Shown here in pieces: positions 36,248-47,397 of a stretch of DNA of 64,000 nucleotides (its first letter is position 1; each line of letters opens with the position of its first letter). Source of the stretch: Symsagittifera roscoffensis (Eukaryota; Xenacoelomorpha; Acoela; Convolutidae); the NCBI RefSeq assembly GCF_963678635.1, contig NC_087069.1, forward strand, positions 26,030,303 to 26,094,302. The letters are read 5' to 3'. The translations under genes were made by a program, and so were the position numbers. The notes beneath the pieces were generated by a model. That model was given only the letters and a program-made list of their open reading frames with translations. It ran no database searches and was not told the origin of the DNA.

Positions 36248-36506
36248 GTGGATGTTTCATACTGTGAGATTGACAGCACTCAGGACTTCAACATGATTGT
36301 CAAACACTTCAAAAAAATCGGAACTCTTTTGGACTGGTATGGAGCAAGGGCTCATTGCAATTCTATCGGAGGCAGATTGTACGATGACATCAACTTCGCA
36401 ACAAATGGCGAGGCCGAGGAGTTGTATTTGCATTTGCAGAAACACTGGTTTGATTTATGGTTCGGCCTTTGGTCTCCAGCAAACAGTGGAACTTGGCAAA
36501 CCACAG
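36248..36506 (+). CDS. C-type lectin-like domain exon, N-terminal half
   Basis: A 259-bp exon from the acceptor CTGCAAG to the donor CACAG|GTAC, ending in phase 1. It encodes VDVSYCEIDS, then LLDWYGARAHCNSIGGRLYDD (the W..A...C...GG.L helix region of C-type lectin domains) and WFGLWSPANSGTWQTT (the WIGL-like core and following WQ). Such domains bind sugars or proteins, usually outside the cell. The last coding bases, CCACAG, with the following GTAC, form the first unit of the satellite that fills the downstream intron. Phase matches the exon at 43,618 exactly (G + CG gives an alanine codon). Confidence 0.85.
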
Positions 36507-37165
36507 GTACACTGATATATGAGAAATGAAGTTAGAAAAGTCCTATAAAACCGTTCCTATTTGCTATAAGACTTAAACCACAGGTACAATTCTGATAAAG
36601 GAGCAATGAAATTAGATTCGTCCTATAAAAGGGTGCCTATTTTAAGACTTACACCACAGAAACAAGTCTGCTAAGTGAAAAAAGAAGTTAAACTTGTCCT
36701 ATAAAACAGTGCCTATTTATTATAAGACTTACACCACAGGTACAAGTCTGATGAAGAAGCAAGGAAGGTAGGTTTGTCCTATAATACGTTGCCTATGTTT
36801 TATAAATATTACACCACAGGTACAAGTCTGTTAAATGGGGACTGAAGTTCGATTTATCCTCTAAAACCGCGCCTGTTCACTATAAGACTTACCCCACAGG
36901 TAAAAGTCTGAGAAACAAGCAATGAAAATGGATTTGTACTATGAAATGGTACTTTTTTTATAAGATTTACACCACAGGTACTTGTCTGATAAATGAGAAA
37001 AGAAATAAGATTTGTCCTAAATAACGATGCCTATTTTTTATAATACTTACACCACAGGTAGAACTCTGATAAGGAAACAATGAAATTAGATTTTTCCTAT
37101 AAAACGGTGCTTTTTTATAAGAATTACACCACAGGTACAATTATGATAAATGAGAAAAGAAGTTA
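36507..37165 (+). repeat. 79-bp satellite in the lectin intron, left block
   Basis: Units of 76-80 bp, each with ACACCACAG|GTACAAGTCTGATAAA followed by GTTAGATTTGTCCTATAAAA and GCCTATTTTTTATAAG. CCACAG starts at 36,501 (exon end), 36,578, 36,654, 36,734, 36,814, 36,894, 36,972, 37,052 and 37,129. Every unit thus carries a copy of the exon/donor junction. The array is interrupted near 37,168. Confidence 0.9.
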
Positions 37166-40100
37166 GAATAGTAGATGTTGGAGGTTAGGAGGGGGGGGGG
37201 GGGGGCTGCGTGGCTGACCCTATGTATTAAGATACATTATAGATTTCGGGTCAGCCTCGTTATGTATTAACATTGGGTATAGAGTCTACAATGTAATAAG
37301 ATAGGGAATAGACTTGGTAAGGTTTCATGGTTTGTGTGATGGTAATAGAATCGTAAGAAAAATGAATTATTGGGTTTTGAATGGAAATGTCTATTTTTTC
37401 GCAAAAGTTTTGGCGCTCGTTATCTAACTGGTAATAATCACTAGTTAGTTACGTGTAGATTTTGGAATGAAGGTGTTTTAATTAGTTTTTTGGTATATGG
37501 TAAGTAAAGGGTAAGAGTTTATGGGTAAAAATTGAGATTTTTTTTTTCAAAAAACAGATTTTTTTTTTCGAAAAACTACGAAACACGATAAGATTTGTTA
37601 TCATTCAACCTATTAACTATTTTATTAGATAGTCTTACTATGTGAAACATCTACTTGAAAATATGCTGAAACCTACTGAAACTTCGAAAAAAGTCAATTT
37701 TTTGAGAGAAAAAAAATAAATTACAAAGAAAGTATATCAATCACTGCATCGTAATTGAAACTTATAATAAAACACCAACAAAAAAACTGCATTGTACAAA
37801 AATTTATTACATTGCATCATCGTTATACGTTTTTTACATTTCATCAGTTCATATCAGTTTAATGGTTTTGCATGAATTCTATCATCTTGAACTTGTCTTT
37901 TTGGATAAAAATAACTAAGTCCTTTCTTTGTTTGCTCATATGTGGCCACCAAATGGTTCACGGTTCTGAATTCTCTTTTTATAGATGCTAGGTTGATTGC
38001 TACATCGCGCACTCTCCACATGGGGCCGTCTCCAGAATCTTCTAGAACTCGTTTGTTCAAAATTTTACTAGTGAATTTGAATTTATATGACTTGTTGTCA
38101 TAGCAGCAATATGTCTTGCTACACAAACATAGCATTTCTGTACATCTAAATTATTCTTTAAAAAATCCCGTTTCCCGTTTATCCGCATTTTTATGGTTGC
38201 TGCAACACGTTTGAGGGAAGAAATTAGATTTTGCATCTGCCTTGAAAGAGTCTCTGCAATCATTTTCCCTCATTTTTCCCCAAGCAGCTCTCTTATCTGG
38301 TTGGATACAGTCATATAAATTTTCTTCAGCAAGTGCTAAGTCAAGTGAGTCTGTGTCTATCTCTAACTCTTCAAACTTGTTGACATCACAGAATTTCTCG
38401 AAGAAGTTATAGTAGATCTCCAACATTCTCACTTTTGCATACTGCAGTATGAAAAAACCAACAATGATGGGTTCTCTGTGTTCAATGGTGGATTTCGACA
38501 ACTTCACCTCACACAAGTCTTTTTCAAATGTAGTTAATCTTTTGAACAATGGTTCAGTGATTGCTCTATGAGTTTTTTCATTGTTCAGATACTTCGTAAT
38601 TGAATGCCTGGATCTATCCATGTTCTGATTTCCATAGGAGGAATTACCCAAAAGTTTCATTGTTTCTGCTACAACGCCTGGTAGAAGGTTTTCGTCTCCT
38701 TCTCTTCTCGCATCAACCACTGACTGAACGAAACTAATAATTTATTACTGAGGAGAATATTGAACAAAACCGTAAATTTTGGTGCACTGCAATCCAAGTT
38801 CCAAATAAAAGTTGAACAGAGGAGTTATAACTGTTCCATTTTCCAGCTTGAAACTAGATGCCAGCATTCTGTGAGAAAGTTTTGACAATTCGTTTTCAAT
38901 TGCATAATTCTTCATATAATCTCCAATATAGTTTCTTGCAACCTCAGTTTTTTTTTGAAAATTGGAGGAAAATTCGCAAATTTTGATTTCAGTTCATCTG
39001 GAACAACTAAATCACACTGAACATAACCAAAAAGGGATTCATCTTTTATTTTTACTAAAAGGGAGTCTAGAGAAAGAAGTATTTTCTAGGGAAAGGAAAG
39101 TGGGTTGTGATATGTTTTTTGATATTGTCATTGGTTTTGAAACTTTCCCACGACTCACACTCCCACGTTTCTTCAACTTTGTATCCTTTCTCTTTTATGT
39201 ATTCCCGCCTCATATCATCCATCTCTCTCTCTCTCTTCTCATTACCTCGTTCAATATCCTGTTTTGTTAGGGAGGGACGAGCTCCTTGACAGGAACAGAA
39301 GAGGTAGTAGCATCCCATTGCTTTGAACACTGTTTTACAGTGATCACAGTAACCAGTAACATTAAAACAGTCGATTTTTTTCTGTTTTCCAGATGTGAAA
39401 AACCTCTCAATTTTGCATTCTTGTCTTGTTTTCTGGTAAAAAGACAGACAATATTCTCAAAGTTGCGAGATCGGAAATTTCTAGTCTTGACTTTCTGCAT
39501 ATCATTGTCAAACTCCTGCACAGTCCTGTCGGCAGATCTTGACACATTGAGAAGGGGTAGAGCTCACTTGCATCAATTCCAACGATTGATTTACAAACGT
39601 TTGATGAATTTCTGATGATTGATTCATCAACTACCGCTTTTGGAATGAACACAAAGGAAAGCCCACCGGTCATGTCTTCTCGTATTTTTTCCCACAAATC
39701 TTTATCACTTTCGCAAAATGGAGAAAGCTTTTAATTTGTATATTTATGTAGACATATGTTTGCTAGTTTTGGAAGTGTACATCCAAGTTTCAACATATCA
39801 ATTCCCTTGCTATGATAAAAATGAATCATTTTTTGCATTGCCTCTAGGGTTGAAACAACATTTTTGTTATTATACGACTGCAAAAAGTCTTTGAACACTG
39901 TCATTCCGTTTCTGCCAAGTCTCTTGCAAGTAATTGTAATTATCCAAACCAGATGGAGAAACAGATTTGATTTGAAGCTTTTTCACTGCTTGTTGTTCGT
40001 CAAGCCCACTCTTTCTTAGCTTGTCATAATCAATGTAGTCTTTGTCTATAGGATTATTGTTCCTAAGTTTGCTGAAAAGGCTTAATGCGGTAGGAATTCG

Positions 40101-41486
40101 GGAAAGTCAGGTATGTCTAGATTATCAAACCCATCATAGGGAAACAATTCTTTCGTTTCGCTAGTTTTATAGGCTTTGAGAAAAAGCCCAGAGTAGTTGG
40201 CCCACCCAGAAACTTCATTAGGTCGAGGACTTGTAAATCTCCAAACTTGAAAGATATAAAGTCGTTCGCTTTTTTGATGAATGACGTTTCGTGTTCTTTA
40301 TCGCGAATGAAAGAAGGGATTAAGTAGGACTTGATCAAATTTAAGTCAAATTTACCGCTGTTAAATCCAAAAAGAGGTAAAGTATTTACATATCTCTCCA
40401 GATGTTGTTTCAAATAATCAAATTGATTCTTCTGAACTCGCAAGAATTGTGTTGACATATCAGCTTCTTCCGAATCTTCAATGCATTCATCTTTGTACTC
40501 AAATTTGCTATTTGAATAGTTTTTACCTCGCTCGTTTAGTTGATCAAAGATCTTTTTCAATCGTTCATTGACAGCCACTTCAATATCTTGAGTTTTCGTT
40601 CTCATCTACAGCTTACTATTTTCAGCCAACAGTTCGATGTTGCTTACGAAATCGACTATCAAGTTTTGTGGATCCTTGTTGTACAAAAAGATGGGTTCAT
40701 CAATCAGATTCGATGATATTTAGACTAAAATTGGAACATGTTTTCCAATCTAGGTAGTAGTTTGCGTCTCTTTTATTTCTTCTGTAGGAAAACGAAACGA
40801 CTCAAAATCGAAAAATGCTAGATTATTGAAAAGCTTGTTATTTTCAGAAACTGGACGATTGAACCCTTCTAGTTTTTCAAACAAGGTTTCTCGAAGCTCA
40901 TACACGTTCTTTGGGTAATTATGTCTCACTCGATCCTTGCATCTCAGAAGATGTTTGTTGAGAAACTCAGATCTTTTGAAGAAAGTGTCACAATTAGGAC
41001 ACCGGAAGCACTTGAAAAAAGAATAAACATCATTTTTATGAATGATATGATTGTTAAATCTCAGTAGTTTAACTGTTTTATTGAGTTTTTCAATTCTTCG
41101 TGGAGCTTATTCTCGTACATCTTCACTTTCTTGGATATCGAAACAATATGTAAAGATGTTTCTTTGCACAAATTCCTCGACAACAGGTAAGTCTTCTACT
41201 AAAACTCCACGGAAACTTTTAGGATCATGACCTGACTTTAATACAAATTCTGTGAGTTATCTAGAAGTGTGAGATTCGAGATCATTGTGTCCGTTCATTT
41301 ACATTGCCAATGGGCGGAAAAAACACAAATGATCTTCGTAAGGTTCCTTGTCTGTGTTAGATAAAAGAAAGTTCGTTTGCGTATGTCGTAGTAAAAGCTC
41401 AGGTATGACAAAGTCCGGACATCCCATTGGATGTTTTCCAGCAAAGCAGCAAAAATTATAACGTTAGTAACCAAATTGAACAAGTC
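37166..41486. mobile_element. 4.3-kb insertion splitting the satellite, carrying a DNA polymerase B gene
   Basis: The satellite unit breaks off at GTTAGAAT (37,160) and resumes with a partial unit at about 41,487 (AACAAGTCTAAGAAATGAG). The insert begins with a purine/G-run (37,182-37,206) and a GGCTGACCC/GGGTCAGCC inverted pair (37,213-37,256). I could not find clear terminal inverted repeats or a target duplication, so the boundaries are approximate. 37,260-37,855 shows nothing coding. Confidence 0.65.
37854..41440 (-). pseudogene. Family B DNA polymerase (protein-primed-type), broken by frameshifts and stops
   Basis: Reading the minus strand downward: a YEDHLCFF segment (41,330), a cysteine/histidine zinc-finger-like stretch (41,010-40,940), exonuclease motif I FFDFES (about 40,810), exonuclease motif II GFNSGKFD (about 40,358), polymerase motif A DASELYPF (39,551-39,574), motif B KLLGNSSYG (38,622-38,660), motif C DTDS (38,341-38,361), and a carboxyl end containing CLCSKTYC and KGLSYFYPKR. 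Total span is about 3.6 kb, the usual size for this family in invertebrate genomes. At least six frame changes or stops separate the pieces, so it is inactive. Relatives occur in Polinton/adintovirus-like and linear-plasmid-like elements. No capsid, integrase or protease gene was seen beside it. It is antisense to the lectin gene. Confidence 0.85.
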
Positions 41487-43262
41487 TAAGAAATGAGTAA
41501 GTAAGCTAGATTTAGCGTATAAATCAGTGCCTACTTTTGTTTTAAACCTTAAGTACAAGTCTGATAATTGAGAAATGAAATTGGATTCTCCTTTAAACGG
41601 TGACTGTTGTTTAAAAGACTTACACCACATGTAAAAATCTGATTAATGAGAAATGACATTAGTTTTGTCCTTCAAAACGATGCCTGATTTTTACAAGACA
41701 GTTACAAGTCTCATTAATGAGGGTTGATTTTATATTTGTCCTATAAATCCATGCCTAATTTTCTTAAGACTTAAGCCACAGGTATAATTTGGATGAATGA
41801 GGAATAAAGTCAAATTTGTCCTAAAAAACAATGCCTTTTTTATAAGACTTACTCCACAGGTACCTTTCTGATAAATGAGAAATGAATCTAGACTTAAGCC
41901 TATTACTATCAGACTTAAACCACAGGAACATGCTTTATAAAGAAAGGAAAAAGTTAGATTTGTCCTATGAAACAGTTCTTTTTTAAGGAGACTTACACTA
42001 CAGGTACAGGTCTGCTAAATGAGGGTTGAGGCTAGATTTGTCCTGTAAAAAGTAGTTTTTTTATCAGACTAAAACCACACGTACAAGTCTAATAAATGAG
42101 GAAAGAAATTAGATTGATCCTATAAAACGGTGTTTTTTTAAAAAGATTTACAAGACAAGTACTAGTCTGCTAAATGACGATTAAAGCTGGAATTGCCATG
42201 TAGAAAGTAGTTTTTTTATCAGACTCAAACCACCGGTATAAGTCTGATGACTGCGGACTTTAGTTAGATTTTTTTCTTATAAAAATTGACCTATTAATTT
42301 CAAATTTAAACAACAAGTACAAGTTTGATAATTGAGGAATTTAATTAGATTTGTCCTAGAAAAAAAAGTTTTTTTTTATCAGACTCAAACCACTCGTACA
42401 AGTCTAATATATGAGGAAAGAGGTTAGATTTATCTATGAAACGGTGTCTTTTTTTATAAGATTTCCACTACAGGTACAAGTCTAATAAAGGAGGGTTGAT
42501 GCTAGATTAGTCCTATAAGAAGTAAGTTTTTCTTATCAGACACACACCACCAGTATAAGTCCGATGGCTGCGGATTTTATTTAGATTTTTCCCATAAAAA
42601 CTGACATAATAATACCATCAGATTTAAAATACAGTTAGAAGTCTGATAAAAGAGGACTTTATTTCGATTTGTCCTGTAAAAAGCGACCTATTTTTATCAG
42701 GCTTAAACCACATGTACAAGTTTTATAAAGGAAGGAAGAAGTTAGATTTGTCCTATGAAACGGTTCTTTTTTAATGGGACTTACACTACAGGTAAAAGTT
42801 TGCTAAATGAGGTTTAAGACTATATTTGTCCTGTAAAAAGTAGTATTTTAATCAGACTAAAACCATACGTACAAGTCTAATAATTGAGGAAAAAGTTAGA
42901 TTTAACCTAGAAAACGGTGTCTTTTTTATAACATTCACTTTTTAGGTACAAGTGTGATAAATAAAGTTCTCATTCATCACAAGTAGAAAACTGATAATCA
43001 AGAAAATAAAATAGATTTGTCCTGAAAAAATGGCCTCAGGTACAATTCTGATAATTGAGGAATTGAAGGAGATTCCACTAGTAAAATGGTGCTTTTTTTT
43101 ATGAGACTTATACCACAGGTACAATTCTGATAAAGAGAAACGTAGTTAAATTTCTCATATAAAATTGTGCTTATTTTTCGTCAGCCCTAAACCACAGGTA
43201 CAAAACTGATAAATGAAGGAAAAAATAAGTTAAAATTGGTCATATAATATTGGGCCTAAAAA
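41487..43262 (+). repeat. 79-bp satellite in the lectin intron, right block
   Basis: About 22 more units of the same satellite, more diverged than the left block but keeping CCACAGGTACAAGTCTGATAAATGAG-like cores (for example 41,849, 42,716, 43,110, 43,191). Some units have ACTACAGGTAC or CCACACGTAC variants. Confidence 0.85.
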
Positions 43263-43617
43263 TCATATACAGCAAAAGAGATTCAATTTTTTTCTTTGAA
43301 ACCCGTTTAGTTTTTTCCGATTCAAACCGTTACTTCACTATTAAAAAGTTATATTCACTATTTAATAGTGCGATGTCCCTCGTAAAAGAAAAATGCTTGT
43401 TTTTTCAAAAGATTCCTGCGATATCATACAAACACATTCATAATCTGTTCGAAAATTTCAACTTTTTTTTAAAACATCTTTTTGTTTTGGGAGAGAAATT
43501 TGCTTTCTTGAACTTTTATCGTGAGAAAATTGGATTTTGGAAACTTTTTGTAGATTGGTCAATCCGGGAAAATAGAAATTAAACATACTAATTCATCAAA
43601 TTTGCTATTATTAACAG

Positions 43618-43781
43618 CGGGAGTACCTGTCAGAGAGGAGGATATTGAAAACTGGTATGGCGACGAGCCAAATAGCCACACTAGCGCAGACAGAGCCACG
43701 CGAATCTACACGATGACCGCATTGAAAGATATTCCACCTACCACTTTGATTGTTCGATCAGTGTGCACAATGGTTGACTAG
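43618..43781 (+). CDS. C-type lectin-like domain terminal exon
   Basis: Acceptor TTAACAG ends at 43,617. Joined to the previous exon the frame reads ...TTAGVPVREEDIENWYGDEPNSH, containing an EPN motif at the site that in calcium-dependent lectins favours mannose-type sugars. It ends IVRSVCTMVD and a TAG stop (43,779-43,781). Only one of the two cysteines expected in this half is present (SVC), and the usual WND triplet is not obvious. The domain is therefore divergent, and sugar binding is uncertain. Confidence 0.8.
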
Positions 43782-43801
43782 ACAACGGGACTCCAGCTTT
43801 C

Positions 43802-43807
43802 AATAAA
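43802..43807 (+). promoter_or_regulatory. Candidate polyadenylation signal AATAAA
   Basis: AATAAA starts 21 bases after the lectin stop codon and is the outermost hexamer of the palindrome that follows. The mirrored TTTATT (44,320-44,325) gives the same signal on the other strand. Confidence 0.6.
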
Positions 43808-44325
43808 TTACCAACATGACTAGATATTGAACAGAAATATTCGAAAATAGCAAAACAACTGCACACAAATTTTCAGGAAAAACTTACTTAACCTCGAAAT
43901 TGTGATTATTCCATATTTTCCTAATTAAAAAATATTCCAAACATTTCTTAGTCTGTTCGGATTTTTATACAAACATTTGCTTCTAACAAGAATTAAAATA
44001 GCACAGATTGTTCTGACAACAGATGTATTTGCACAAAAAAGTTTAGAACAATAACTAAACTAATTAGTTTAGTTATTGTTCTAAACTTTTTTGTGCAAAT
44101 ACATCTGTTGTCAGAACAATCTGTGCTATTTTAATTCTTGTTAGAAGCAAATGTTTGTATAAAAATCCGAACAGACTAAGAAATGTTTGGAATATTTTTT
44201 AATTAGGAAAATATGGAATAATCACAATTTCGAGGTTAAGTAAGTTTTTCCTGAAAATTTGTGTGCAGTTGTTTTGCTATTTTCGAATATTTCTGTTCAA
44301 CATCTAGTCATGTTGGTAATTTATT
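43802..44325. repeat. 524-bp near-perfect palindrome
   Basis: Two 262-bp arms meet without spacer at 44,063/44,064 (ACTAA|TTAGT). I find a single mismatch (43,826 against 44,301). No coding potential. It would form a long hairpin in single-stranded DNA or RNA. Confidence 0.95.
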
Positions 44326-44749
44326 AAGAGTGTTTATATGCAAACCGAGAAGGTCTTAATTGAATGTTATCGCCGCTGTTGTGTTCCTGATGATCATAAA
44401 AGAAAACATATACCCGCACTGGAGTTTCTTGGACAGCAATTTAATATACAATTGATTTTCATTAAATTGTCAGTCTCTAGATAAGTTTAGGATAACACAT
44501 TAAAATTGATTAAAAATGGATATGAATCTTCATTTTTGTCAAATCAGTAAAATCAACTTAAATCGATCACGGTAAAATGATAATGGGTTATAATGAGAGT
44601 TTTTGTAAAATTTTCTAAACTGTATGTTCAAAACTGAACAGTTGCTATTGGCCTAACTTACACTGCATCAGATGAAACGACATTCTCATAAAATGTTCAG
44701 TTTTACAATTTTTGCTGGTCTTGATTTATTCTTCCTAATCTAATTTACT
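44326..44749. other. AT-rich non-coding interval
   Basis: No gene or repeat recognised. Confidence 0.4.
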
Positions 44750-45010
44750 TCCCTTGTCGTCCCTCCAGCATATGACCTCCCACACAATTACAACCACCCG
44801 CTTACACCTCTTCGTTAAAACCCCCCGTTTAAGCCCCCCCCCCCCACCACGTTTACAAACCCCCTCGCCGCGCCTTAACCCCACACCACATTTTCCACAT
44901 TACGAATTAACAAAGAGGGGCAGTGGTGGCGGGTCTGAGGGGTTACCTAAAAGCGGAGTGGGGTGGGGGGGGGGGGGGGGGGTTGGGACTGAGAAATATA
45001 CGTGACGAAT
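44750..45010. repeat. C-rich then G-rich low-complexity tract
   Basis: CCCCCCCCCC near 44,837 and a G-run of about 20 near 44,963-44,982 lie in a region of strong strand asymmetry. The open frames here reflect composition only. G-quadruplex formation is plausible. Confidence 0.6.
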
Positions 45011-45288
45011 AGGAGGGTTAGGGTTAAATGCGCATTGTACATAAAAAAGGGCTAAGATTAGATTTCGTGTAGGTCGTGTGAGTAAAGCAGAAATTGTTGA
45101 AGGAGCAGGGATTTTATTCAATTTTAATGGGTTATAACCAATTTTTTCTCAGTCTTTTTTATGTATTTTTTTATAATCATTTTAAAATTAAATTGATTAA
45201 TTTTTTGTCTCACTAAATCTCACATTTTGGGGCGGTAAATAATGGACGCGAGGGGACGTGGGCTGGGACGTGGGGTTAAGGTGTGGGG

Positions 45289-45401
45289 TTTTTGGTGAGG
45301 AGTGTTGATTATGGAGCTGAACAAGTTCGTGCGGGTTCGAGTTTTGCAGTGAAAACTAAAAAAAAATTAAACATATCCGAAAAAATAATCGGTTTTCATG
45401 A
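45289..45401. repeat. Inverted repeat arm, pairs with 47,229-47,342
   Basis: About 113 bases (TTTTTGGTGAGGAGTGTTGA...ATCGGTTTTCATGA) recur as the reverse complement 1.83 kb away. The arm contains GGGTTCGAGTTTT, close to a pol III B box, so a tRNA-derived SINE head is possible; a good A box was not found. Confidence 0.7.
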
Positions 45402-45843
45402 ATTTCATATACAAAAAATCATCCAGAAATTTAGAACAAACAATAAAAACAATTTATTATTATAGAATGTAATGGATTTTTGTATTTTAATAGTAATTGA
45501 TAATAATGCATAAAAAGTCCAAAAGTGGTCTAAGTGCGGGAAAATTAGCTGGCAGTGATACCAAGGAAGTTTTTCAACACTGTTTTGAACGTTTTTCAGA
45601 GGAAAATCCTTTTGAAAGACTAGTTGTACCCGCTTTTAAGAAAAGTGAAAACAAATCGATTATAATGGATTTTTGTGGTCTGAAATTTTGTAAATATAAT
45701 CGATTCCCATGCTACGTTCAGACAACAAAATTGGACTGAATATGGATTTGAATGTTGCCCCCCCCAAATGTTGGCCCCTTTGCTCCACCTCAATCCCTAT
45801 GAAAATTGTCACTTTGCTCCTCCGCCCAGTGAACCCCTCTCAA

Positions 45844-46120
45844 GCCTGAACACCCCCCACCTGAGCACCGCCCACCTGAACACCCTCCCCCCACCTGAAA
45901 ACAACCCCCTTCCCCACCTGAACCCACCCCCCTTCCCCACCTGAACCCAGCCCCCACCTGGACTCAGCCCCCCACATGAATCCAGCCCCCCACTTGAACC
46001 CACCCCCCACATGAAAACACCCCCGTCCTCCACCTGAACCCACCCCCCCTCCCCACCTGAACACTCCCCTCCACCTGAACACCCCCTTCTGAACCCAACC
46101 CCACTTGAACCTCCACTCCC
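45844..46120. repeat. C-rich minisatellite
   Basis: About 15 units of roughly 13-22 bases with core CACCTGAACCC plus C-runs (variants CTTGAAC, CATGAAA, CCTGGAC). The reverse-strand open frames of G, V, W and R are a by-product. Not coding. Confidence 0.85.
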
Positions 46121-46756
46121 AAACTGTGAACCAAACAGTACGTTGGGGGAGGTTGTTGTAAATGGGCAAACGCTAGGGGGTTAATGTTGAGTAAAATAAA
46201 AAAGTAACAAAAAAATCAAAGTTAGGTAGAAAAAAATTAAATTGAACAACAAGTAAATAACGTAACCAACTTTTGTTTAAAACGTAGAAACGACTTTATG
46301 TGCGTTGAAATTCGCATCTCATTAAAGTGGAAAAAAAATCAATTATGATATTTGAAAAAGGATTTTGTTGCCTCGAAAAATAGTAATATTATAATCCATT
46401 TTAAATTGATTATAACCGATTTGTTTTCATTTTTGTGGACATTGATAAGGAAACTCAATTATAATCGGTTTTTATTCATGGAACTCCAATGCGGGTAGCC
46501 AAATCAGTCAATAGAATAGAACAGAAAATTTACCGCTGATTTATTTACGTCGATCCCAAATCGTTTTCCGAGAACTGAATTACATTGACTTGATTATTGT
46601 TGATGCGTTCTAAAGAAATTAAGTTTCTGAAGCTCATAGTTATTAGGAAGGAAAAATAGTTTGTTTCACTGATCTGGTTGTGTAAGTGTTAGGGTTTGTT
46701 TTTCGCTGGGTGGTTTTTTGATTTTCGGATATTTTTTAAACAAGTGTGTATCAAAG
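46121..46756. other. AT-rich non-coding interval
   Basis: Short stretches resemble 45,490-45,740 (TATAATCGATT..GGTTTT). No gene seen. Confidence 0.4.
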
Positions 46757-47220
46757 GTTGAACAATCATTATTGTTCCGACTTTCGATACGAAAGTAACG
46801 GAATGGGAATATTTGTGCTCGGGGTGGGTTTTTTTTCTTCAGACAAATTTCGACTTTTAACCAGCCATTTTTGACGGAAGTTTTTCATATCCTTCGAAAG
46901 GTATTGTTGTCCTGAGCTCAAATTTGAAAAGATATTTCACCTGTGATCATTTTTAGTAAAGTTACGGGGGTTTAAAGATTGCCATTTTGGCCAATTTGGG
47001 ACAATTAACGCGCGATATATGTCGCGCTATTAACGCGTAAGCGGAGAGTTAATCCGTCTTAGAGATCGCTTCAAATTGGTTACAAGAAGCTTATTTGCCA
47101 TAATTGATTTGTTACTCGTAGCGAAATCTATCACTTTGTACTTCATATGGCGTGTGGGGGATGATTTTTGCAAAAATCTTAAATTTAAAAAATAAATTAT
47201 TATAATTCTTTTTCGGGTAA
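46757..47220 (+). repeat. GCGCG-containing dispersed repeat, copy interrupted by the inverted-repeat arm
   Basis: Begins ATCATTATTGTTCCGACTTTCGATACG and contains TGTGCTCGGGGTGGG and ATTAACGCGCGATAT...TTAACGCGTAAGCGGAGAG. It runs into the 47,229 arm before its 3' end. Confidence 0.75.
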
Positions 47221-47228
47221 TTTGTTTC

Positions 47229-47342
47229 TCATGAAAACCGATTATTTTTTCGGAGATGTTTTCTTTTTTTCTGGTTTTCACTGCAAAACTCGAACCCGCA
47301 CGAACTTGTTCAACTCCATAATCAACACTCCTCACCAAAAAA
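47229..47342. repeat. Inverted repeat arm, pairs with 45,289-45,401
   Basis: Reverse complement of the first arm with few differences, inserted between two copies of the GCGCG repeat. Confidence 0.7.
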
Positions 47343-47397
47343 ATGGTATTTTGTTGCTGAGTAAAATGTTTTTGAAGTTATTGGTGGCTAGTTATAA

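Noticed and set aside
39067-39330. Separate small coiled-coil gene (REREMDDMRREYIKEKGYK)
   Set aside because: It lies in order inside the broken polymerase between motifs A and B and is part of that protein.
44754-45121. Proline/glycine-rich frames
   Set aside because: Composition artefact of adjacent C-run and G-run tracts.
45809-46169. Reverse-strand frames rich in G, V, W, R over 45.8-46.2 kb
   Set aside because: They are translations of the C-rich minisatellite and show only its period, with no domain or splice support.
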